Of a stretch of 64,000 nt of DNA, positions 48,759 to 60,611 are shown one piece after another. The stretch comes from Perognathus longimembris pacificus. Taxonomy: Eukaryota; Chordata; Mammalia; Rodentia; Heteromyidae. The stretch lies in assembly GCF_023159225.1 (NCBI RefSeq), contig NC_063184.1, forward strand, positions 18,651,528-18,715,527, read 5' to 3'. Below the pieces are notes generated by a model. That model searched no databases. It was given only the letters and a program-made list of their open reading frames with translations, and was not told where the DNA came from. The translations under genes were made by a program, and so were the position numbers. Position 1 is the stretch's first letter. Every line of letters starts with the position of its first letter.

Positions 48759-51700
48759 CTATAGCAATTCTATTGGTAATCACTGACTATATTCCAAGAT
48801 AAATTAATGTCCCTTGAACATTTCCACCATAGAGGAGAGAGGGCTAGAGCCTAAGACTCAAAACTGCACATACACAGCTTCTAAAGGGAAGCTTTAGTTT
48901 ACATATTTGTTTTATGCAGTAAAATTTGGGCTTACATTACACATCCATAAGATGGACTAGAAACTATTTCAGAGCAAGAATTATTCATCCTTCTATATTA
49001 CTTATTGATGACTAATAACATCTATCTCACTATTGACACTCAATATATTCTTATCAAATTACAATAAGATCATATCATTTGTGTTCATTGCTGCCTTCAG
49101 GTTCAGAAAGCAAATTTTCTGGCTGACATGATTGATTCCTCTATCCGCTTTTATCAGCTGAAGTGGCTTTCTAGGGGCTTCTACAGGAATAGTCAAAATC
49201 TTTCTCGTTCCTTCTTTGCTCCTTTCTTTACAAATAAACATTAGCCCAGGTTTGCTTATACCTAAAGGGGCTTTCCAATTCCAATTCTAGTCTCTCAAGG
49301 ACAGAAATGCTAAGGGAGAGGAAGAAAACCAGTTAGCCAAGGCAGGAAAAGATTCTGTTCAAATATCCAAGTCAAGATGGGCTCATTATTTTTGGTGCGG
49401 TCTCTTGATTCTACCATTTATATGAATCCACTATGGCACCTGCTCAAAATCTAAGGACGCTACAAATACATGACTTACACATTCACCTTTCCTTAAACTA
49501 GCACTTCTTGACATGCTAATATACTTTGAACTCTGGCCTTCCAATCAGATGGAATTATTCACCACCAGTGAGCCTTGTTAAACAGCAATGGTCAGGAAGG
49601 GAGATGTCTCCCTACAAAAAAATCATTCTAAATATTTCATGTGCTTAGTGCATCTCAATCTTTGCAACACAACATGAAGTAGGAACTATTTTTAAAGGAT
49701 GATGAAGCTAGAGCTTGGAGGGGTTTATAGAACTTCCTAGAGGACGAAGAGTTAGCAAATGACAGAGGCTCGAGTTGAACAAGGAATTCAGGTGCTAATG
49801 CATTACTCTAGAGCCTACACTCCCCACACATCTATGGCAAATAGATATGGCACATGTTTGTACTCACAGTAGACAAGACTTCACATGTGCAAATCAGTTA
49901 GAAGAAATGGTAGATTCTTTATTTGTTTTGTTTTTGTTGCCAGTCCTGGGGCTTGGACTCAGGGCCTGAGCACTGTCCCTGGCTTCGTTTTGCTCAAGGC
50001 TAGCATTCTACAACTTGAGCCACCACACCACTTCTGGCTTTTTCTATATATGTGGTGCTGAGGAATCGAACCCAGGGCTTCATGTATAGGAGGACTGCAT
50101 TTTTACCACTAGGCCATATTCCCAGACTCAAATGGTAGATTCTTGAAGAGGAAAGGAGATGAGAGTTTTTGCCTCTTCTCACCAGGACTCAGTTTCTTTA
50201 CTGGTAAAGGAGAAATTAAATGGCCCTAATGCTAACACCCTGCAAATCTCACTAAACATACAGGCTCAAGTGAGGAGAAAGAGCATTAGGAAGCTTTTTG
50301 TTTAGTTTGTTTTGTTTTGCCAGTCCTGGAGCTTGGGACTCGAGGCCTGAGCACTGTCCCTGGCTTCTTTTTGATCAAGGCTAGCACTCTACCACTTGAG
50401 CCACAGCGCCATTTCCGGCTTTTTCTATATATGCGGTGCTGAGGAATCGAACCCAGGGCTTCATGTATATGAGGCGAGCACTTTACCATTAGGCCATATT
50501 CCCAGCCCCCATTAGGAAACTTGGTAAGCAAAGATGTGCCCTGCTTATAGCAAATGCACCGTATATACTTGAAATGCTTTCTTGCCGGTATCCTTTTTCC
50601 TCTGCCTCCCACTTCCCTGTCTGTGCTCTTGCTCTCTCAGACTTTAACTGTTACTTTGCCTTATTGTATAGTTCCATAGGCTGTCTGAGGTCCTTTCTGG
50701 AGAGATTTAGCTAACTTTGGCTTAGGTTCTTGGTGAATATTTTCTGGTCAACCTTACTGTTTTAAGATTTAAACCAGAGTAAGCCATAGGACTATCCTAT
50801 GTAAATCTTACAGTGTGGCACATCCCGTGACTGGGAAGGTCCTCAGCAAATGCCTGGAAGCCCTACTGAGCTGTGACAGAACCGCACTGCAAGGTGCATG
50901 GATAGAGCCTGAGCCTGAGCCTCAATGGGCGTAGACTTCCATCTCACCTTAGAAGTTGAGGGGGTGGATAACCGAGAGCGGGTATCTGAAGCCCTCCCAG
51001 TTTTTATTTCCTCATCTGCAAATGAGAACACTCTACTTGTTGTTATGGGTAAGAGAAAAGATGAATTTGATATACAAAAATGTTCAACAGATGGCCCAGG
51101 ACTTAGTAAACACCCATGAATGTTGGTTTTACCCACTTCCTTGCCTATTTTTTTTCCTTTGCAAATTCATTTTATCTACAACTAAAATAAAACAAAGTAA
51201 AATAACAACAAAGAGGTATTAATTTTTGGCTACCCTAAACTGAAGAAGTGATTATTGTTTGTGGTTTGGCAAACTTCCAAGTCGTCACTAGTTCTTTGCA
51301 GAAGTAGCACACAATTCTTAAAATCAATTTGAACTTCATTAGTTTAAAATGCCACCTGGGCAAAGTGGTTGGTGTCATGAAATGAAATAATAGTTCTAAC
51401 TATTGTCAAATGGTTGGGAATTTCCAATTCAAAACAAAAAGAGAAGTGGAAATTTGACATTTATGAAAGAATCAGATAGATTCTTAAATCCAAGAACCAA
51501 CCACTATAAAAGGTAGTTATGAACACAGCTCTTGACTTGTGCTATATATATATTTTTTTTTTGGCCAGTCCTGGGGACTGGACTCTGGGCCTGAGCACTG
51601 TCCCTGGCTTCTTTTTGCTCAAGGCCAGCACTCTGCCACTGAGCCACAGCGCCACTTCTGGCTATTTTCTGTATATGTGGTGCTGGGGAATCGAACCCAG

Positions 51701-54700
51701 GGCCTCATGTATATGAGGCAGGCACTCTTGCCACTAGGCCATATCCCCAGCTCCGACTTGTGCTATATTTTCTTCTGTGGACTACAAGGTGGTTAAAATC
51801 AGTATACAGTATAAAAAACTGTACATGACCATTTCATTTTAAAAGACTTAAGATGTGAACAAAGGGTAATTATTACTCTGTTTTGTCTACATTTAATCAT
51901 AAAGATAATTGTTGTTTTCATTTTAGGTCCAGTAGGAAAAAAGTCATTAATGAACCAAAAACTTTTATACGAGGAAAACAGTTCTCAACTATCCAAATCT
52001 GCTGAGCATAGATTAGAAGTCATAGATATGAAGATAAGTTTTGTACAATATCTTATTATTACAAATGACAGGCAAACTCTGACTTTAATCTTCAGTGAGC
52101 ATATATGCCTTTGGCAGTTAGAATACAGGAATTTTCTAGTGGAGCTGTTGATACACAGCCCACAATTCACTGATGACAATGGCGTACCCACCATGAGACT
52201 GTGGAAATGACTAGTGTTTATGCTCTCATGTTCTGAAATATAATCAAGAGACAAAACTGACAAAATCTTTCTCCCTGAGGAGTTTACATACTAATGTGGG
52301 AAGAAAGGTATTTTTTTAAATAAATGAATTTTACAGTACATGTGTGTATAACAAAGGGATGCATAGATTACATGCTTGGGAAATGAATGGGTTTGGTGGA
52401 TTAGAAGTGTCTTAAGAGTGCTAAATGTTATGGAGAACTTCGAGTGAGCATAAATTTCAATGATGCTTATAACAAAAGCAAGGGAAAAACTACAACAATA
52501 GAACCCTTAAAGTTGGCAGAAGAATAAATCCAGTTTAGGAAACCTTAGATTAGAAAACAGACATCCTCTCAATTTAAAGAGTAGAAAACAGGAAATGAAG
52601 AGGGAACCACCACTTAAAAATATTATTCATTCCTTTCATAGTTGCTTTTGCTTCTCTTGAAAGCAACTTCCTTATGGCCCCAAACCAACGATTCAAGCAA
52701 AAGCAGGAGGTTTGGGTTATTTGAGTATGGCTCTATTGTCTTCAGAGCTCGCGCTATGCCTGCCAGGAGGTGAAAGTTTCTCTTTAATAAAGGGAACTCC
52801 GGGAACTGCAGAGCGAGTCAGCTGGGCTGGCTTGCCGGCATGGTCAGATACCTTCTGTCAAAGTCTTCATTCAGGGAACCCGGAGGAAAGTGCTGGGCCA
52901 GGGCCCCATCCCCTTGTGGTCAAATGCTTTTCCTGGTGATTTCAATCAAATATACTACTGAAGCAGAAATTGTACCTCATTTTATAGTGCAAAAGAAAGA
53001 AATCCACAGAGGAGTAACCTCCTGACCACTAGGAGCTGATATCAGGAGTGGATTGTTTGTTATTTTTGGCCAGTCCTGGGGCTTGAACTTAAAGCCCTGG
53101 GCTGTCCCTGATCCTCTTTGTGCTCAAGGCCAGTGTACTACCACTTGTACCACTTCCAGCTTTTTCTGAGTAGTTTATTGGAGATAAACGTCTGATGGAC
53201 AGGAGTAGATTCTTAAATAAAAGAAGAAAAGATCTGTTTTTAGACTTTGACCTTCCAGTTTCCAGAATTCACCATTCTTCATAGGGAACAGTGGTGACTG
53301 TGACTTCTGAGGACCTTCAGGGTGTGAAAGTCCTTGTGACTAAAGCACACTTATCTTGTTTCCTGGGGCCTTCAATTCCACAGGAGGCAGATTAGAATAC
53401 TCATTTGTCATGAGTTTTGCCCTGGTCCCCAGACTCAGCATCTTGTCTTCATCTGGCGGGTCAGATGAGAGGGATAGAGTTACCAGAATCTCCCTCAAGG
53501 GCTTAAAGCCAGCAAGTCAAGTACATATCCATCAGCACTAAGAGCTGGAAGCAAGAATTCAATTAACAGCAAATTCTTCATTAGCTAATGAATAAAACAG
53601 AGGAAAGGCAGTGGGAATAGCAACCTTACTTTCCTGAGTTTCACTATAATAATATAGTATAGCAGTATTCGTGTATTGCAAGTTTTAGCTTAGGAGAAAC
53701 TACTATAGGAATCCTAGTTAGAAAGTCATATGGTGGGGCTGGGGATATGGCCTAGTGGCAAGAGCGCTTGCCTCATATACTTGAAGCCCTGGGTTCGATT
53801 CCCCAGCACCACATATACAGAAAATGGCCAGAAGTGGCGCTGTGACTCAAGTGGCAGAGTGCTAGCCTTGAGCAAAAAGAAGCCAGGGACAGTGCTCAGG
53901 CCCTGAGTCCAAGCCCCAGGACTGGCAAAAAAAAAAAAATAATAATAATAATAAATAAATAAATATTGACAGAGTGCTAGTCTTGAGCAAAAAGAAGCTA
54001 GGGACAGTGCTCAGGCCCTGAGTCCAAGCCCCAGGACTGGCCAAAAAAAAAAAAAAAAAAAAAAAAGAAAGTCATATGGTTCTTAAGTCATGAGCTTCCT
54101 TGAGTCAGAATAATTTAGTCGAAATAATAATATATTCAAAGTTTTTATATGGAAGATGAGCACTGTCCCAAGTGCAGATTCTTTACTTTGGAGCAGCTTA
54201 TGTGGTTCTTTGCTGAGTGAATGAATGGGTGGGAAAAGCTCAATCAGAAAACATTTACTCAACTGCAAAGTGCTTTGAAATCTGCCAGTACATCCTTTCA
54301 ATTTAGAGAAGGTCCAGGAAGGATCATAGAGAATGATAAAGAGTACGGAAAATAGTCTAGGAATAGTGTTTAAAAGAAAGCTTTGCTTGGAGAGAAGAGA
54401 ATGACAGAAAGGTAACTACAGTGTTGTTTCAGGCTTCCAAGTTGTACTCATCCATCCATCCATCCATCCATCCATCCATCCATCCATCCATCCATCCACT
54501 CAAAGAACCTGCCCTGGGTTCAGGCTCTGGCAGATATGGAGAAGAATGAATAGAAGTAGTCAAAACAAAACTCTTGGTTAAAAAAATCCTCTCTCCACTT
54601 TCAGTGACTGACAACTAAATAAAATCAATTGTAGGGTTGGACACAAGTAGTAAGTCCACCTGTGCAAATGTCTGCGAAGCCAAAATGTTTACCAAAGCCA

Positions 54701-57700
54701 GGGTAGCAATGGAAATAAACACCTCCCCATTGGACATTCATTTCTAAGAACAACTGTGGGGTTAAATGGTAAAGTTTTAGGGAGGACTGGGAGACTTTCA
54801 ACCGGAATAGAAAAGATCATAGCTGAGAACATTCTACCACAAACTTAGTGATGTCTGTATTAAGAGAACCAACTGTGTCATGGTTTCTATAGTGTTGTTT
54901 TTTAAATCGTATTCAACACTGCAGGATTCTGATTAGGGTCTATCTAAGCCACAGAAGCAACAGCAAAGGCAGATGCTGGTTCTGGCATCTCTTGCCTCCA
55001 CAGTGATTAGCAGAAAGGCCACTGCCAAGTTTACCAGGAAAACAAGTTTATACAAGTTCATGGTAACAGGCTGTACTTTAAGTCTTAAGTTTCTCTGTGC
55101 TAGAGGTTCTTGGAATTTCCAAGCCTTTGATGCACTGAGATTTATTTCTCACCATTTAGGACAAAACAAGTTATCATTCTGTACCACAAATATAGAAGTG
55201 ACCCTGTTATGATTTTGTTTATACAGACAAGAGGGACAATGTGTGCTATAGTTTGGATTTAGTAGTCCCTGAAAGGCATATGAGGTAAAAGCTTGTTCTC
55301 CAGTGAGGCCCTCTGAGGAGAGGAAGAGCATTAGCAAATATGGCTTAGTGAAAAGAACCTAGGTTTTGGGAGGCTTGCCCTTGAAGGCAATATTGTGACC
55401 TTGTTTCCTCCTCTTCCTCTCCGTTTCTCTGGCTGCCATCAGGTGAGCAGCTTAATCTGCCTCAGGCTCCCTGCTGTGACCGCCACAGGGCCAAGCAATC
55501 CTAGAAGAGTCAGCTCTTCTGTGGCTTTGAGCCAAATAAAATGTTCCTCCTTGAAAGTTAGTTTCTGGTCATTTGTTACAGTGATGCAAAGCTGACAAAG
55601 AAAATGGATTCTTCATCTTACTATTATTATTATTCAACATGAAGTTTCTGGTACGACTCCTAATTTTTCCAGCCATATCTAAGTCCAGTTGGAAACTAAA
55701 AAGAAATCAAGGCAATATAAACATAATTTTATCACTCAAGAGGATACTTTCTAGTCAATATTTTCTAGTTAAGTTCAATCTTTTCTGTAGACATTTAAGT
55801 GTAAACTTAATTTTTTTAATTTCAAAATTATATTCCATAGGTATAAGCTACATATAAGTGATTCATATCTGCCATGGTAAGGAAGCAAAATGTCTTTACT
55901 TACTCTTGTCTTTCTTTTGTTTAATGTATATATTATAAAATAGATTATTTAAAGAAATTAAGTGTATTCAATCAATACATTAAATAATATGGTTTGAGTA
56001 AATATTTTGTACAAAGTGCATTGTTTCTTCCTAAAGATAATGCTGAGATGCTAATATATACTGCTGGAGCAAATGAAACAATAGGAAAATTATTTATAAA
56101 TATATCAAATTGCAAATTATATTAACAAAATTCAATAGAAGTGACACCTAAGAAATTAATTGAAACAATCCTTGATTCTCCATACTGAAACATTATCTCA
56201 CAAGTCAAGTAACTCTTTATAGTAGATACAATGGTTCAAATATTTTTTTTCTCTTTCAACTCTCATGTTGAAAGGCTGGAGCCAGTATTGTGCAAGTAAT
56301 AGAACATTTGCTTAGAAAACATGAGGCCCTTAGTTCAAATCCCAGAGCTGCCCAAAACCTCATCCTGAAATGTAATCTCCATTGTGAAATATTCTGAGGA
56401 GGAATCAGACGGGGCCTTTTAGAGATAATTAGGGCCTCATGAATACATTAATTTTGTGGGCTTAATGGGTTAATGGACTACTTGGGAAATGAGTTTGCTA
56501 TAAAAGCTCTTTTGGCTACATCTCTTACCATGTGGTGCTTTTTGGCAAGACCCAATCCAAGCAAATGTGGATGCCATACTCAGACTCTCCGAACCATGAG
56601 CTATATAACCTTCTTTTAGAATGAATCAACCAGCCAGACATTCAGTTACATGAACAGAAAATAGACTAAGGCAGCTTACCTGTCTCACTTCCAACCAAAG
56701 GCTCATTTGCAAAATGTTTGACAAAATCTTTTATAGATGAGTATTCATTAAAGCCAAACTTAAATGAATATCCAGTATATTCAACATGGAAGTGTTTGAC
56801 TGAGTCTTTGGCTCTATAAGGGAAAAAAGAAGTGTTAAATGTTATTTAACAAATTAATATCTTCTTTTTGAAAGAGCATCACTAATGGCAAAGCATGAGC
56901 CTTTCAATTTCTCTCTCTACTGAAAGGCCAGGGAACAACTTTTTCTACTGTTTTCAGGTTTGGTGAAATTGTCTTTGAACCCTCTTGCAGGACATGAGTT
57001 TATGAAGCGCAGCAAACAGATATAAATGGCATGCACCAACCTATCTATCTTCCCCTCTGTACTTCATGCTCTTCCCTGACTTGTTTGGGAATTAGAATTT
57101 TGCTCTGTCAGTTACAGGAGCCCAGATCTTTTCCTCTCTTCTCTGTTTTAGTGCCTACTAAATAAAATACCAAATTTCTTATGTTGCTCTTCTCCTATTT
57201 CATTTTTGTTTGTTTTTGTGCTGGTGCTGGGGCTTGAACACAGGGTCTCAAACTCTGGCTCAACTTTATGTTCAAGTCTACCACTCAACCACTTGAGCCA
57301 TACTTCCTCTTCTGACATTTTATTGGCTAGGTGAAGATAGTCTCTTGTCTGCCTGGGCTTGCTTTGAACCAAGGTCTTCACATCTTAGCCTCCTGAGTAG
57401 CTAGGATTATAGGTAGAAGCCACTGATCCTGCTTTCTTTTTCTTTTTATATATATATATATATTTATTATCAAACTGAATTACAGAGAGATTACTGTTTC
57501 ATGCATTGTATACATTTCTTGTACTGTTTGTTACCTCGTCCTTCATTCCCCCTCTCCCCCATCCTGCTTTCTACTTCATGTTTTGAAATGAGGTAGAATA
57601 TAAAATTAACTATCTCTCTGTACTTTCCCATCATAACTTCCTAGCCCCCACATTCCACTCCACAACCCATCTTACTATGTTAACTTGCATCAGAATCACC

Positions 57701-60541
57701 TATCCGGACTGGAGCGGAGGATTTATGTTCTAACATGTCCTCAGTTGATGTTGCTGGTCTAGGGAGCATATACCTAGGGAGCATTTCTGCCCTGGACCTA
57801 CTATTGTCTCCAGAACTTCTTCCTCCTACTGTTCCTTTCATATGCAATGTCTCCCTCCTCATCTCTGCTGGGACAAATACCAGCTACTTACCCACCATGA
57901 CTTTAAATACCTCTTCCTCCTTAAGCTGAGTGGTTTTCCTCTTCTGAACTACCCCCAACATTTCTTTTATGTTATCTACTATGCTCTGCTTTCTAGTAAT
58001 TTTGAGGTGTTATTGGCCCTTTGAGACTGTACTTCCTGAAAATAAAGTCTTTACACCTTCCTCAATACTTATTCATGTGAGTGATGCAGAGGGAATGTTT
58101 GAAATATTTAATCTTAAAGGAATGAATGAATAATTGAGTACATATGATTAGCTTCCTGAACTGGCCTATGGCTTATGCCACTTCCGGTAGGTTTTGAAAT
58201 AGAATTCTTAAGTACATACAATGGGAAGCAACCATTCATATTTTCATGTTTCATAGAGATGAAATACATATGCCACTGATTCACAGGGAGTTTATTCCCT
58301 AACCATTGAGATGAGACATGTATACATGAAAAGTTCATTAAAATACTTGATCCAATAATTCCACATTGTGACTTTTGCACCATCCACTTAACAAAGCACT
58401 TGCAGCCTAATCATCTGACAGACTTTCAACAGTGCTGCTGTCAGTCAGAGAAAACAAAGGTCTGACTGCCACTCAACTCAAGCCCTATCTTGGATGAGTG
58501 AATGTTCCATAATTATTACTTTGAACGTGGATAAACAAAATGTGGATACATGAAAAATATTTGTGGTTTTTTTTCCTTTTGAACTCCCTGATTTTCTCCA
58601 TCATTGACTACTTTCCCTCTCCTTTTCAAGCAGGCCTGTAGATCCATTGAGGGCAATGAAAGGGGCAGCAGAGCATTCTGGGATGGGGTACACACACCAT
58701 GCTCCAATTTTTCAGTCAAAGCCTATGCTAGATAAAGTTAGCAGGGGACTTTACAGAACACCAAGCTCCTAAAATGATTTATCTTAATATAGGAAAATTA
58801 CATGTGTAGGCCTGCCCTTACCACATGAACTCTGTGAAACAGGGAATTTTCCTTGTTCACAGAAAAAGACATCAAAGAGGTGTGCTTTGGCTGGATTTGA
58901 AGATAGCAACCACCAGGGCATTAACTACCTATGGAGGCCTTGTGCCAGGGGACTGCAGTGGTCTCATGGGGTGTCATGGTCTCTGGATGCCAGTTGAAAG
59001 GGGCCTCAGTTATTCAGCAACAACAAGGGAATGAAGAAAAAAGCAAGACATGAAGAAGACGGTCCTGAGCTCCTCTCAGCCAACATCTTGATGCCAGCCT
59101 GGCAGGATTCTAATTGAATCTGCACTGGGTCTGGATTTCACAGAAACTGGGAAATGATCAACGTATCCTCTTTGAAGCTAGTAGGTGCTTTTGGTGATTT
59201 ATTATGCATCACAGAAAACATTCAGGAGGCTCTAAAGACCCAAAGAGAAGCTAAGCATGTATTTATGCCTTGGCTTTTGAGCTTATTGAAGCTTGTCACC
59301 AATTATCCAGAGAGCTATTTTCTTAAGTAGTCTTGTTGCTCTTTCATTGAGAGAAGAGATTAAAACAAAAACACAAACCACCAAAAGCTGTGGCTGATTT
59401 GGATGGAAAGAAGGCTTAAGACAGCAGAAGGAGGTCCTGCCATTGGGTGACTGACAAAGAGGCAGTAGCCATGTCATGGAGGACAGTACAGAAAAACTTT
59501 CTCATGCCAGCTCATTTTGAGAAAGTATAATGTGAGGAAAAACTGACTTCCTTCCAGGGGTACATGGAGGTGTTATTGGGATAGTCATACACTGGCAGTT
59601 GGAGTTAAATGGTAAATGACAGAGAGGGATTTGTTGAAGCTTCATATCCCCAGCGTAATACTTGGAGAATTGCCTGAAGACTCAAGGGACTTGCTGCATA
59701 TGCATCAAAGTCAGAGCGACAGAGGCCAATGAGAACCAGCCACCTCCCCCGAGGACATAAGCTGGGTTGGTTCTCCTGGGTCTGGGATGCTAGTTGAGGA
59801 AGAGGCTGCTAGAAGAAACTCAGAAAGGACTTGACAGTCATTACATGGTTATGTGTACCTGGTATAGACTAGTTAACTTTCTTACCAGAAAACTAAGCCT
59901 CAAAAAAGAAAGAGAGTGTAGGGCACTGGTGGGTCACACCTTGTCATCCTAGCTACTCAGGAGACTGAGATCTGAGGACCACAGTCAAAACAGAAAACCA
60001 GAAGTGGCCCTGTGACTAAGAGACAGAGTGCTAACCTTGAGCAAAACAGCTCAGGGACAGCACCCAGGCCCTGAGTTTAAGCCCCACAACTAACAAAAAC
60101 AAAGCCAATTTATAGGAAATAGAGTACACTACTATAATCAGACTACTAGAGAAATGGATCATGCTTTGAGGCCAGCCCCGGCAAAACTAGAGCAAGATCG
60201 TATCTTTAAAACAAAACAAAGCTAGGCATCAGTGGCTACACATCTGCAATCCTAGTTGTTCAGAAGCCTGAGATCTGAGGATCATGGTTTGAAGCCAGCA
60301 CAGGGATGAAAATTCATAAACCTTATCTCCAATTACCCAGCAAAAAGTTGGAAACGGGCTGGGAATATGGTTTAGTGGTAAAGTGCTCGTCTCGTATCCA
60401 TGAAGCCCTGGGTTTGATTCTTCAGCACCACATATATAGAAAAAAGCCAGAAGTGGCGCTGTGGCTCAAGTGGCAGAGTGCTAGCCTTGAGCAAAAAGAA
60501 GCCAGGGACAGTGCTCAGGCCCTGAGTCCAAGCCCAGGATC

Positions 60542-60611
<70 letters not shown>

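Larger units (their letters stand above)
46555..56679 (-). other. DAPP1: DAPP1 intron 3
   Basis: About 10.1 kb. Besides the listed repeats, the stretches 46600-48470, 48760-49930, 51760-53060 and 54070-55230 are unique AT-rich DNA in which I see no exon or RNA gene. The interval 47790-48010, with an AATAAA and moderately GC-rich sequence, might be an unrecognised LTR. Confidence 0.7.

Noticed and set aside
51519..51796. Open frames such as those with [20 protein letters not shown]
   Set aside because: The same peptide recurs wherever an IDL-Geo SINE is reversed. These are SINE shadows, not genes.
54429..54614. Open frame with a WMDG repeat
   Set aside because: It is the translation of the (CATC)n microsatellite.
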